From Homarus americanus (Eukaryota; Arthropoda; Malacostraca; Decapoda; Nephropidae): a DNA stretch of 64,000 nucleotides. Made by a program: the position numbers and the translations under genes. This document shows positions 23,690 through 35,496 of the stretch, piece after piece (position 1 is the first letter of the stretch; the number at the start of each line of letters is the position of its first letter). The notes under the pieces are model-generated. The model was given only the letters and a program-made list of their open reading frames with translations, did no database searches and was not told the DNA's origin. The DNA is taken from contig NW_024736071.1 of NCBI RefSeq assembly GCF_018991925.1, positions 14,201,942 through 14,265,941 of the forward strand, given 5' to 3'.

Positions 23690-24205
23690 CATCATCGTAA
23701 GGGACTCTATTAAAAACACAACCATTAAAAGACATCCCCAAAATAGAGAGAAATAGACGCGTTAACTACCAAGGTCTTTAAGCTTGTATTCTCAGTAGGT
23801 CAATATAATACTCGACAACACTTAATAATAACAGGAAAAAATTCAGTATTCTATGTAGCAAAACAAGCTCGGATGACCATAATTTTTGAAAGTTTGGATA
23901 AAGTCTTGATGGGTAATAAGTTAAGAATATCCGGGATACAATGTACACCAGGAGAGGGGTTGATAGGGGTCGGCGTGGCTGAGTAGGCAGCAATAACCTA
24001 TCGAGGCTTGAAGGCGACACACCCCGCGCTAGATCCCCCTAATATCGCAGCTCGCGGGGTAAACACGGGGTCGCCAACTCCACCTCTCGCTACTCTCTCA
24101 TTCACGGCCTCTGTAAAGACCCACTCGACCAGCAAATCGCCAAAAGGAGCCGCACTTTTGTACTGAAGGATGGGAGATTTTGTGTGAATTATGGTAGGGG
24201 GGCTG
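23690..24205. other. Short intergenic stretch
   Basis: No gene is recognised. A block at about 23970-24020 (tggctgagtaggcagc) faintly resembles a Pol III A box, but no convincing B box follows. Confidence 0.35.
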
Positions 24206-24209
24206 TGTT

Positions 24210-25835
24210 TATCAAGAGGGCCGTCGGGCGGGAGGCTTGAATGGGGATGTGAGGGGGGAGGGTAGGTGGGGAGGAGGAGGGTAGAGGTGGGAAGAGGAGG
24301 TGCAGTAGGAAGAGGAGGGTAGTAGGAAGAGGAGGGTACGGTAAGAAGAGGAGGGTGGCAGTAGGAAGAGGAGGCAGTAAGAGGAGAGGGAAGAGGAGGG
24401 TACGGTGGGAAGAGGAGGGTGGTAGGGAAGAGGAGAGGGTAGGGTAGGGAAGAGGAGGGTAGGTGGGAAGAGGAGGGTACGGTAGGAAGAGGAGGGTAGA
24501 GGGGAAGAGGTAGGGTGGGTAGGGGTGGGAAGAGGGAGGTAGGGGTGGGAAGAGGAGGGTAGGGGAAGAGGGAGGGTAGGGTGGGAAGAGGAGGAGGGTG
24601 GGAAGGGGAGGGGAGGGAGGGTAGGGTGGGAAGAGAGGAGGGTACAGGTAGGAAGAGGAGGGTACAGAAAAGGGAAGAGGAAGAGGAGGGTGGGGTGGGA
24701 AGAGGAGGGTAGGTAGGGAAGAGGAGAGGCGGTAGGAAGAGGAGGGTGTGGGAAGAGGAGGGTGGTGGAAGAGGAGGGTAGGGTGGGAAGAGGGGGGTGG
24801 GTGGGAAGAGGAGGGGTAGGGGTGGGAAGAGGAGGGTAGGGTGGGAAGAGGAGGGAGGGGTAGGGTGGGAAGAGGAGGGGAGGGAAGAGGAGGGTGGGAA
24901 GAGGAAGGTAGGGTGGGAAGAGGAGGGTAGGGTGGGAAGAGGAGGGTAGGGGTGGGAAGAGGAGGGTAGGGTGGGGAAGAGGAGGGTAGGTAGGAAGAGG
25001 AGGTAGGGGAAGGAGGGTAGGGTGGGAAAGGGTAGGGTGGGAAGAGGGAGGGTAGGGTGGGGAAGAGGAGGGAGGGTAGGGGAAGAGGAGGGTACAGTGG
25101 AAGAGGAGGAGGAGGGAGGAGGAGGGTAGGGTGGGAAGAGGAGTACGGTGGGAAGAGGAGGGAGGCAAGGAGGGAAGAGGGGGTGGGAAGAGGAGGGTGG
25201 TAGGAAGAGGAGGGTAGGGTGGGAAAGAGGAGGGGTAGGGGGAAGGGAAGAGGAGGGTAGGTGGGAAGAGGAGGGGGGTAGTAGGAAGAGGAGGGCAGTA
25301 GGAAGAGGAGGGTAGGTAGGAAGAAGGAGGTAGATAGGGAGGGAGGAGGAGGAGGAGGAGGAGGAGGTATAGTTAGAGAAGGAGGAGAGGGGTAGTTAGG
25401 AAAGAGAAGGGAAGGGAGGGAAGGGAAGGGGAGAGTAGTTAAGAAGAAGGAGGGTAGATAGGGAGGGGGATAATGGTAGTTAGGGAGGAGGAGAAGGTTA
25501 GGGTGGGAGGAGGAAGGTAGTTAGGGAAGGAGGAGGAGGGTAGTTAAGGATGGAGTAAGAGGGTAGTTAGGAAGGAGGAGGGTAATTAAGGAGAAAAAGG
25601 TTTGGGAGGGAGGAGGAGAGTAGTTAGGGAGGGAGGAGAAGAGTAGTTAGGAAGGAGGAGGGCAATTAGGGAGAAGAAGGGTAGGGAGGAGGAGAATAGT
25701 TAGGGAGGGAGGAAGAGGGTAGTTAGGGAGGGAGGAAGAGGGTAGTTAGGGAGGGAGAAGGAGGATAGTTTGGGAAGAGAAAGGTAGGGAGGGAGGAGAG
25801 TGGGGAGGGGGGGGGGAGGAAGGAAGGAGAAGGGA
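24210..25835 (+). repeat. 1.6-kb purine-strand minisatellite
   Basis: The + strand is almost entirely G and A with sparse T. The first kilobase is built of 19-20-bp units of ggtagggtgggaagaggag. The rest shifts to gggtagttagggagggagga-type units. The complementary strand is a near-continuous pyrimidine tract, and the long minus-strand frame at 24212-25168 is an artefact of it. Confidence 0.95.
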
Positions 25836-25839
25836 ATAG

Positions 25840-26415
25840 GTAGACACACAGGAAGCAGTATTTAGTTTACGTGGTCACCCAGGACTGCTGGTTCCAGACA
25901 CAGGAATTAAACTGAAGCCGAAATTGCCAGATTTGATGACGATTGAGTAACTTGAAATAAAAAAAAAATGTATATGAGTTATGATTCAAAATACGCTCGT
26001 GTAATTATAGCCTAGGTATTATGATAACATTACTGTATATAGCTGAGAATCCGAAAATTGGATAGAATAAATCTGATAAAACTGAAGAAATACGGGTAAC
26101 TGATGGTGGGCCTAGTCCAGTGTTTGTCTGCGTGAAACCGTAGATACCAGAACAATTTGTGCTTAATAAACTCCCATAAAACCCCAAACATACACTACTG
26201 CATTTACGAGTTAATCCTGCCGGCCACTGCTGATGATGGGTTGTGGTGAAGGACAGAGTCATACATCATACGGCCAGACAGCCTTCCTTCCTGTATCTAT
26301 CTGTCTGTCTGTCTGTTTGTCTGTCTTGCACTCGCCAGGTAAGTTATCAGCAAAGTGTTTGAGTTCCACGACAACGACTGACTTACTAATGTCTTATACC
26401 AGGACACGTCTTAGC
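25840..26415. other. Intergenic stretch
   Basis: No gene is recognised. A (CTGT)n run lies at about 26295-26325. Confidence 0.4.
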
Positions 26416-26419
26416 TTTC

Positions 26420-26755
26420 TGGACCATGGTGGCCATAGACCATGGTAACACAGGGGGCCCTGGACCATGGTAATACAGGGGCTCTGGACTATGGGAATAC
26501 AGGGACCCTGGACCATGGTAATACAGGCGCCCTGGACAATGGTAGCACAGGGGGCCTGGACCATGGTAAAACAAGGGCCCTGGACCATGGTAACACAGGG
26601 GGCACTGGACCATGGTAAAACAGGGGCCCTAGACTCTGGTAACAAAGGGGGCCCTGGACCATGGGAACACAGGGGGCCCTGGACCATGGTAATACAGGGG
26701 CCCTGGACCATGGTAACACAGAGGCCTTGGACCATGGTAACACAGGGGGCTTCTT
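26420..26755. repeat. 24-25-bp minisatellite with ccatgg and gggccc
   Basis: About 14 copies of a unit reading gggccctggaccatggtaa plus caca. Each full copy carries two 6-bp palindromes, ggg/ccc and ccatgg, so both strands look similar and both have open frames. Confidence 0.93.
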
Positions 26756-26759
26756 TACA

Positions 26760-28285
26760 ATTTCTCAAAATCATTCACTAATATTTACAACATTTCTCGT
26801 AAGTCGTTAGCCAAGACAGTGTCATTCATAAACAGCTAACTCACCTCCCAGTTGCTTCCCGTCTCATTATCTATCACACTTACTCCTCTTTCTTTCACCC
26901 CTCTTTCTTCCCTAGCCACGACAACAATGAACAGCAATGGTTATATTACACATTTTTTATGTAGTCCTTGTTTCTGGGAACTGGTTTCCCTCTTCCTGAC
27001 ACACTCCCATATAAGGTTCAATTTCCCTGTAATACTTCAGCCGTAATTCTATTGTTCCTCATTTACCACAAACATGTATAATACTCCAACAAATACTCCT
27101 TTTATATCCATAAATATCACAAACAGTTCCTTCCACCCCCCAGACACTTTAACTCCTAATCCATTTAATGAGTATTTCCATCTTTATATTTTCATCGTAG
27201 CTGAATTCTTGTTTGTAAATCATGTGGGGATGAGGAGGACATGAGGTGGAAAGGACTGTATGTTAAAATGTCCTCCCAACTGTAAATGTGAGAACTCATC
27301 CAACTCGCTCATTTAAGCTGTGGCATGAAGATAATTAACAAAAAGTGAATTTGGTATACTGAGTTTACCTAACTAGTTATGTTCACTTATGTCAATTCTG
27401 TGGAATAAAATGTACGAATATTTGAGTGCAGAGTGGGGTGTGTGGTCACGGCCCTCACAGGGCCTGGGTGACAGAGGCGTTCTTCAGTACCTCTGGTAAT
27501 CCCCGGCTGGTCGTGGCAACCGGCGACCTGGCTCCTATTTCACAGAGCAACGCTTCCTTTGGCCGCCGCCGCTGACTCTCTATTTCTCGTCATTCCTTTT
27601 TCTCTTGCTCAGACCCCCTAAGGGCCCGGCTGGTGCCCGGCCTGCAGTACAGACGTCGGTCATCTGAGGGGCGTCTGGTCCACACTCGCACTTTATTGTC
27701 CAATGTTGTACCTCTGTTCGATACCTCTAAAGGTTCGGATTCCGAAGGGCTCGGACGTTATTTTCCTTTTCTTACAAAATAAAAGCTCAGGAAGAGACCA
27801 GACAAGTGTTGGTGTCAGATCTATCCACCGATGCGTCTTCTCCTTGCCAAAGACTGAGGTATTAAAACAGGATGGTTTTAACTGGTGGAGATTAAATAAC
27901 TCAAAATGTACTCTATATGACAAGCAGTTAGGAAGAGGTTTTGTAAAATGAGTTTCAACAGAAAAGTCATGGGGAGTCCTAGACGCGAGGTGGTGGTGGC
28001 ACTCCTGTGTAAGGGCAGTATCTATAGAAAAGGGAAGAGGTGAAATAGCCTTATGCATGTATAATGCAGTAAGTTTTCTGTAATATCATATCGAGGAGGC
28101 AAAGTGCCCCAACGCCACACCCAGCCACGGAGTACAGCAGGAACTCACATAAATGGTTGCCAACTGTTCATCGTTAGAGTAAGGGCCTGGGTCTGAAACG
28201 CGTGTTACTAAATATTTTGTATTTTGTTTTAGTGACACTGAATGAAACCAAGTTGGATGTCTCCCACTCCATAGAGGTGAGGATG
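26760..28285. other. Intergenic stretch, no gene assigned
   Basis: A GC-richer block at 27430-27680 and a minus-strand frame of 121 codons at 27693-28058 are present. The frame contains no motif I can name. It lies downstream, on the same strand, of the RT fragment at 28290-28640 and could be its 3' extension. Confidence 0.35.
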
Positions 28286-28289
28286 TCTG

Positions 28290-28640
28290 GTGTATGACGT
28301 TAGAAACTTTATCTCATGAGACTGGGGTAGTCAGAGTGAAGGATCCATAGAGAGTCGAGTCATCCATAGGAGGGAACAAAGTTGTTTGCCACTAAAAATA
28401 TCACCAATATGTAATGAGAAAAGAGCTGGTGCTAATTCGGTACCCGGAGAAACATCAGCGTTGCCAGAGTGATAGAGAACAGACCATTCAGAACTACGTG
28501 ATATCTGCCATCGGATAAAAGTGGATATTAAAGGGATTAAAGAGGAAAGGTCACAGGAGGACAATTTTACACTTAAAGATCGGGGCCAAATTTTCTTATA
28601 AGCTTTAGAATTATCCCCATAATGAAGATGTGGAGATACA
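28290..28640 (-). pseudogene. Degraded LINE RT fragment
   Basis: The minus strand reads SSLIPLISTFIRWQISR, then SGNADVSPGTELAPALFSLH and IGDIF. This aligns in order with the RT motif B region (sGVPQGSvLsPtLFlLhINDl) of Jockey-group LINEs. A frameshifted frame just downstream gives MDDSTLYGSF, the motif C region. Key residues are replaced and the frame is broken, so it is a dead fragment. Confidence 0.55.
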
Positions 28641-28644
28641 TCTT

Positions 28645-30160
28645 AGTTAAGCTATCACCCTGAGATGGTGGGGGAAGAAGCACTGAAATTTGACTAAGAC
28701 TCCAGGAACTTGAAGCGCTTTCACAAAACTAGCTACGAGAGGAAAATAGTATGTACAAACCTTTTGGAATCCGGTTTAGTTTTTCACACGCTGAATGATT
28801 ATCTGATTCAAGGTGTTAAGCTGCTGCATGTCGCAACCACAACACGTAAGGAGAGTCAGTCCTCTGAAAACAGTTACTTCTCTGTCACAAACTATTAACA
28901 ACAGCAATTAAATAGTATTTTTTTTATTTTAATACGAGTGTAAGAGTAATCCACAATAAGCATACTATTATTTGGAAAAGGGAAACATCAGTTAAAATAC
29001 GAAGCTGCCAACAACAGTGATATATAGAGCTTCCCTCACTTACTCACGATATTATAAAGTCATGTAGAGATGAACGCCCCTGATAACTGTAGGCTACTCC
29101 ACACCACGCTACCAACACCTCGCTATCAACACTACAAACACCACGCTACCAACACTACAAACACCATGCTATCAACACTGCAAATAACATCAATACCACC
29201 CTCTCCCCTTCAACCCCTGCCACACCACCGACCAATACTACCATCCACGCTACCTATACATCATCATCTACCCTCTCTCCTTCTACCCCTACCATACCAC
29301 GCCACCATCCACGCCTATCCCTGCCTATCCCCGCGCCTCGTCCGCCCTCCGACTTATCTAAACATGTCAGGAGAAAATTGCTCCAATAACCTGAGCTGAA
29401 AGACCCGCTTACCAGCTTAATTGCTTTTTTGCCCGGAGAGCGCCGCGTCGCCCTTCATTTGTTCTAACTTACGCCACCCCTCCCGATCCTCGCCATGGCA
29501 CCGACTTCCGCGTCGTTTGGAAACTCGCGCGAATGATCTCGAGCATTTGGAAGTACTTGAAATAAATCCCATACCGAGAATAGCTTTGCTTTCTTATTAT
29601 GGTATAGTTGTTGTGTTGTTTGTTTCAATAACTGTCCATCAGGTGACGTGAGAACTACAACTACAAGGACGGAAAGGTATAAAACTACACTGATAATATT
29701 CAGTGTTAAATAAAAATACTCATAATAATAATGTTGTTTACTAATTTATGGCCGTTGTAGAATATAAATAAGATTGGTTATTTTCTTGAACCCGTCGATG
29801 TGTGGGAACGAGTCAGTGCAGTCACACGCGAGAGAATTTTTATCTAAACAGAAAGAAACTGTCTAAGATGAGAAGTTTCGGACTGAGAAGTGTTCAGACA
29901 GCCAGCGGTTAGATCTTGTTGCTGAATCATCTTGACAGTTCTTCCCTCATTTCACAGAAGTTGTTGTTTTAAGTTGAGGACGAGACTTGGTGAATGTTAT
30001 TTAACTCCATGAGGACGAAAAGGCTAAATCATCGTCCTTAAAGAGTTATACCATCGTCATCAGAAGGCTATACTATCTTACTCAAAGGGATAATCTATCG
30101 TCCACAAAGTGTTAAACTGTACTTCTGAAAGGGTTATACGAGGAGCTGGCAGTGTGGACC
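28645..30160. other. Intergenic stretch with short CA-type repeat
   Basis: At about 29095-29190 a roughly 21-bp ctaccaacactacaaacacca unit repeats four times. A CpG-richer block lies at 29425-29545. No exon or TE protein is recognised. Confidence 0.4.
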
Positions 30161-30164
30161 GGGT

Positions 30165-30855
30165 GGAGGCATTGTGGACCAGGTGGCGGCAGTGTGGACC
30201 AGGTGGCGGCAGTGTGGACCAGGTGGCGGCAGTGTGGACCAGGTGGCGGCAGTGTGGACCAGGTAGCGGCAGTGTAGACCAGGTGGCGGGAGTGTCCTCC
30301 AGTGTGGACCAGGTGGCGGCAGTGTGGACCAGGTGGCGGCAGTATCCCCAGTGTGGACCAGGTGGAGGCAGTGTGGACCAGGTGGCAGCAGTGTGGACCA
30401 GATGGCAGCAGTGTGGACCAGGTGGCGGCAGTGTAGACCAGGTGGCGGCAGTGTGGACCAGGTGGCAGCAGTGTAGACCAGGCGGCGGCAGTGTGGAGAC
30501 CAGGTGGCGGCAGTGTCCTCCAGTATGGACAGGTGGAGGCAGTGTGGACCAGGTGGCGGCAGTGTGGACAAGGTGGCGGCAGTGTGGACCAGGTGGCGGC
30601 AGTGTGGACCAGGTGGCGGCAGTGTGGACCAGGTGACGGCAGTGGACCAGGTGGAGGCAGTGTGGACCAGGTGACGGCAGTGTGGACCAGGTGGAGGCAG
30701 TGTGAACCAGGTGGAGGCAGTGTGGACCAGGTGATGGCAGTGTGGACCAGGTGATGGCAGTGTGGACCAGGTGGAGGCAGTGTGAACCAGGTGGAGGCAG
30801 TGTGGACCAGGTGGAGGCAGTGTGAACCAGGTGGAGGCAGTGTGGACCAGGTGAC
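30165..30855 (+). repeat. 20-bp minisatellite (gtggaccaggtggcggcagt)
   Basis: About 34 copies of the unit with ggcggc, ggaggc, ggcagc, gtgacggc and gtgatggc variants. A gtcctccagt junction variant occurs at about 30290 and 30515. Long frames on both strands here are repeat artefacts. Confidence 0.95.
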
Positions 30856-30859
30856 AAAA

Positions 30860-31710
30860 TTAAGCCTGACATACTCACAGTAACAATGACTAGTCTCAAC
30901 GCCAATTATAACAGACTACCACAATTCACGAGTCATACTCTATAATAACACCAATAAAATCGTTAACAGCCGTACAATAAATCTGACATTAACTAACTCT
31001 CAGGATTCATTGGTTGTGTGTCTGTGCTGGTGGTCAGTAGCGGTAGCCAGAGGACAAATAGCTCACATAACTTTCCATTGTTGATGACTCGTGTACTAAC
31101 TAATCTAGACGTTTTTGTTATAGCGTATTACTACGCTTCTACAACTCAGGTCTTTAAGCGAGTAATAACAAAACACGCTCAAAGACCTTAGTTGCTGAAG
31201 CGCAGTAATACATTATATAATACACACTAATACATCGTAACATCAACATGGAGGAGCGGTAACTCAACAGTACTGTAGATGAAACTAATTCGAAGATCTC
31301 GTAGTCAGTAGCCATGATAAAGTAGTATTAACTCACTACCTTCATAACTCGAAATAGACTTAAAACTGCTTAAATAACTTCTCGTCTCAATGCAGCGTCA
31401 GATACCTTATCCCCGCTTCCTATTACTAAGCTTTCAGGTGTGTCTGATACAAGCACTGTGTCCATGTCTAGTAGTGTTTACACCTATCAGAGGTGGAAGT
31501 GACGCTTCAGGCCATTGTAGAGGCTGGCACATCGCCATCCACGGTGACTGACGCAGGGGGTGTCATTGCGTGCTTGGCAACACTGGTGGCTGCCATCATG
31601 TGACTTGGCCAGACTGGTGGAGATGACACATCTGATGAATTGTGGTGATGATAATGAATAATTGGCGATCGTTATAATGATGGTGAGGATCTAACCCATA
31701 ATGACAATAA
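30860..31710. other. Intergenic stretch, no gene seen
   Basis: AT-rich, with short frames only. Confidence 0.4.
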
Positions 31711-31714
31711 ATAA

Positions 31715-32525
31715 TTGACATTTTACTTTACAACAACAACAACAACAACAACTTCATCAATACTATTACTACTGCTATTATTTTTTAATGGCCCCCTAAC
31801 CTCCCTTTATAGCCATACCTTCTCCACCATTTTCTTACCTAGCTATTCTAATACAAAAGTAACTACCGTCGCTGAATTAATTAAGCCGCAGATCTATGCA
31901 GCATTCAGTGACTGTTGCCTCATAATCTATGTCTGTGACTGTTGTTGACTTGAGGGCTGATCATCTTGTCCCCTGAGGCAGAACAATGCAGACCTGAGTA
32001 GAGAGAACAGGCGATGCCTCAACCAGGCCACGACGTAACTTCTGGGCTGCTGCTTCTGTTCTGCTATCACCTCTGCCAGTCTGGCGTAGAAGCACCTTGC
32101 ACTACACCATCCTGCCAGATGTTGTGAACACCAGAGAAGTGGTTACTTTGATCCACGTTCTGGATTCTCTTTTATTACGCCCTGTTCTTGTCGTTTTCGT
32201 GTCTCCTGTGTGCAGCATCAAGAGACAGGTTATGGTGACATGCAGCCATGGGATCGAATGTCCTGATATCAAAGAAGACTCGCTGTCCCCAAGTCCAAAA
32301 TCCTCGAGCACTGGCGTCCACATGGACTTCGTTGGTTGTGATGACAGTCCTGCAGATAAAACGCTCGCCGCCCAGTGGTATAGAACGGTTGGTTCCACAG
32401 TGATGTCGCGGCATATCTCCATCTTTTCTGTGAGGTCCCTTACTTCGTCGTGCCTCATGTAAACGAAACCTCCCTTCTTTCACACACCATGGCATGGTTG
32501 ATGACATAGGATGCTCCATGCACTC
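31715..32525 (-). mobile_element. Retroelement 3' end, copy A
   Basis: The minus strand encodes, with frameshifts, CVKEGRF..LHEARR (RHDEVRDLTEKM in another frame), ICRTVITTNEVHVDASARGF, QRVFFDIRTFDPMAACHHNL, DAAHRRHENDKNRA and SLVFTTSG. This string matches a conserved C-terminal region seen in many invertebrate retroelement Pol-like ORFs; I cannot name the clade. The 3' end runs into short trinucleotide repeats at 31728-31770. Copy B at 33394-34126 is homologous. Confidence 0.6.
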
Positions 32526-32706
32526 ATTGGGTGGGCGTGCCTTCCACTGGCCAACCGAATCTCGGAGCGATGGTGTCTGTAAATTCTAGTTTGTTGAGGG
32601 TGAAGCCCTTTGCTCTTATCGATAAAGTTGTTAGCCAGTTTGAGGCGCCCACCTCTTGCGCCGCCTTTACTTTTCTCTTCATGATCACCGACAGTTGTTG
32701 CATCAG

Positions 32707-32967
32707 TTATTGAAGTTTTTCGCTTTGGGTGTGCTGCCGTTCTGTCATAATAGAACGTCGAATTTTGCACAGTTCGTTGGAATGTACATCACTTGCCGCA
32801 TTTTGAGTTACCATCTGCCGAGTGAGGGCTGCCAGGAGTTTGACAGAGTTCTGATATTCAGTAGTTGCAAGCTCCTCCGGGTTAGTGATTACTTCTACTT
32901 CCCCTTTTTGCACTTTACTCCCACTACTTTTCAGTTTATTTTGAACCGAGTTCAAAACTCGAAACAA
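32707..32967 (-). other. Unassigned open frame upstream of copy A
   Basis: An 86-codon minus-strand frame of ordinary composition (MFRVLNSVQNKLKSSGSKVQ at its start, then EELATTEYQNSVKLLAALTR). It lies just upstream, on the same strand, of retroelement copy A and might be part of that element. No domain is recognised. Confidence 0.25.
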
Positions 32968-32969
32968 TT

Positions 32970-33390
32970 ATCATTCGAATCAGTTTCATTAAAGGGAATA
33001 TCATTGAAACAATACTCGAGACACGCTTCATAACAGATAAAGTGTTTCTGTACAGACATTTTATAAAAGTATGTGAGTCAATAGGGCAAATATTAGTAAC
33101 ACTGATAATATTACAATATATACTCGGTAACATTATCGAAAACGGAATGCCGAACTGCTAGAAGACTGTCTGAGAGCTTTATGGGTTCGAATACCGTAAG
33201 ACAAATATATTCATACCTACGGTTGACTATGTATTTTGGTGATCTGTCGGCGTACTATCTGCAGGTCTGTCGAAGTAATCTGATGGAATGTCGATTTATA
33301 ATGAGGTGGTGTCAAAGGTTATGACGCAGTGGTACAACGAAAAATATTGTCTATATATTGTAAATTTCCGTGGGAGTAAAGTGCAAAAAG
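32970..33390. other. Intergenic stretch between retroelement copies
   Basis: AT-rich, nothing recognised. Confidence 0.4.
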
Positions 33391-33393
33391 GGA

Positions 33394-34126
33394 TACTACT
33401 ACTACTACATTTCAACGTGGCCTCCAGCCTCCCCCAATAGCCACACCTTCGCCGCCATTTTATTACCTTAATATTAAATATCCTAATACATAAGTAGCTA
33501 TCCTAGCTGTGTTGAGTTAGTTGAGCCGCAGATCTATGCGGCATTCAGTGACTGTTGCCTCATAGTCAATATCTGCAACTGTTGTCGGCTTTGGGGCCGA
33601 TGCTCTCGTTCCGCTGAGGCAGAGCAAAGCCGACCTAAGGAGAGAGAAGGACAGTCGACATCTCATCCAGGCTGTAACATAACTTCTGGGCTGCTGCTTC
33701 TGTTCGGATTGCACCTCCGCGAGTCTGGCGTAGAAGCATCTTGCACTTGGTCCCATCCCACCAGAGGTTGTGAACACTAGAGGAGTAAAGCTGCCTTGAT
33801 CAACGTTCTGAATTCTCTCCTCGTATGCCCTTATCTTGTCGTTCTCGTTCCTTCTGTGTGCAGCATCGAGAGCTAAGTTACGGTGACATGCGGCCATGGG
33901 ATCAAAAATCCTGATGTCGAAAAAGGCTCGCTGTCCCGGCGTTCAGAATCCTCGAGCACTGACGTCAACACGGGCTTCGTTGGATGTGTTTGAAGTCCTA
34001 TGTTGGAAATTCTCACCGTCCAATGGAAGGAGGGTCGGTTCTACCCTGACATCACGGCAGATTTCCTTCAACATATTTGCTGTGAGATCCCTTACTTCGT
34101 ACTACTACTACTACTACTACTATTAA
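33394..34126 (-). mobile_element. Retroelement 3' end, copy B
   Basis: The minus-strand frame at 33517-33897 (126 codons) contains DAAHRRNENDKIRAYEERIQ, GSFTPLVFTTSGGMGPSARC, FYARLAEV, and then WMRCRLSFSLLRSALLCLSG before its stop. A frameshift upstream separates the ARGF region near 33960. Copy B is clearly homologous to copy A but keeps a longer intact frame. (ACT)n runs border it at 33395-33410 and 34099-34121, consistent with a short-repeat 3' tail and insertion in similar sequence. Confidence 0.65.
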
Positions 34127-34206
34127 TAATAACAACTTTAAACATAATAATAATGATAGCAAAAAAAAAGAAAAAGGAAGGGTATGAACGCCTAGAGCCC
34201 TCCCCC

Positions 34207-34883
34207 CCCGCGCACATGCAATTTTTAGTCGGCCAACAGTTTAATTGCATAAGCGAGGACCATTGAGCCAAACAGGAGCGGGCGCACATGCAATTCAATA
34301 GTTGGGCGACTGAAAAGTTTGTTACATGCTATAACTTGTGAGCAATGGAAAAGTTGGTCAACTCGCTTGTGCATGCAGGTTTCAACGTTTGCGAGCGCAC
34401 TAGCGGCGAACTGTCGGCCGACTCTTACCTCAGTCCGAAGGCGAACACTTATTTTCTTACCTTAGAGTGACAGATAGCCTTTCCTCCGAGGAATGGTATT
34501 CCTCCATTTAGTATTTTGATATGTTATTGAAGGCCCAACAAGGAACAAGAGTTCGTCATAACTGTTGACGCTCATTCTATAATAATTAAATGATTTATTT
34601 GGGTAGACCTAAAATTTGTAAAATTGTCCTTTAATCAGCAGTAGGCTTGTAATTGGATGAACCCAGTACTGTTTTTTTACGCTTCTTTTTCCTTTAGCGA
34701 ATTACCAACGCTTAAACACCAGCTGTTTGGACGAACTCTATAATACAACTGAAATAAACTGATCAAATGTGAATTGCAAGTGCGCGGGAATTCCTATCGG
34801 CCAACACTTTCGTCAGCTGATGCGTGCGAAAGAACCGAATTGGCCGATAAACAACTGATCAACTAAAAATTGCAATGCGCGGG
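34207..34883. mobile_element. Non-autonomous DNA transposon with subterminal repeats
   Basis: The left end cccgcgcacatgcaattttt is complementary to the right end, whose reverse complement reads cccgcgcattgcaattttta. Further inside, cggccaac-type blocks and a second gcgcacatgcaattcaatag copy (34281) and gaattgcaagtgcgcggg (34771) form subterminal repeats. The interior is non-coding. The target duplication was not resolved, so the superfamily (hAT- or P-like) is open. Confidence 0.6.
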
Positions 34884-34889
34884 AAGTCT

Positions 34890-35450
34890 AACGGTAATAG
34901 ACGTTAGGATAATTTAGATAATGACTGTGTTACTTCTTGACCCCTTGTTACACTTCACGAGACGGACACAACATTACAGAATGACCTCAAGAATAAGTCG
35001 AAGGTAAAGAAGAAAGTTAATAGGAGTCGGGGCTCCCTTTATGAGTTAAAGCCACTGATGTGCGGCGGTCGCGTACAGTGGCGGCCACACTGTACCGAAG
35101 GGTTAGTATACAGCGTGTCGTACCTACAGTGTTTCTCATAAGATTGTTTACAGTAACAAAAAGTGAAGAAAAAACACGCTGATATTTAGGGTATTAACAA
35201 ACACAAAAACCACCCAATGAAGATGATGTAAACTTAGTAAAGAATAAAGTATTTTGTGTAACCTGAGCGAGCGAAGCCATAATTAAGAGAGATCTGCAAG
35301 AGGGTCACCAGCTACCACCAGAACAACTACGCGAGTCAATACCAATAAATACTTTCTTTATGTAAAAAGAATCGATTGAAGGGTTGTTGACATCTACTCC
35401 ACCTGACACCCGGAAATTGGAGGAAATTAATCACCAAAACTGCAAGGTGT
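34890..35450. other. Intergenic stretch
   Basis: No gene is recognised. A (TG)n run at 35458-35491 adjoins the LINE that follows. Confidence 0.4.
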
Positions 35451-35455
35451 ATGTA

Positions 35456-35494
<39 letters not shown>

Positions 35495-35496
<2 letters not shown>

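Noticed and set aside
23970..24050. Possible tRNA/SINE head (tggctgagtaggcagc)
   Set aside because: No convincing B box at the right distance.
24212..25168. 318-codon Ser/Pro/Leu minus-strand frame
   Set aside because: Pure pyrimidine composition of the complement of a purine repeat.
30078..30905. 275-codon His/Leu/Pro minus-strand frame and + strand partners
   Set aside because: 20-bp repeat that cycles through three frames.
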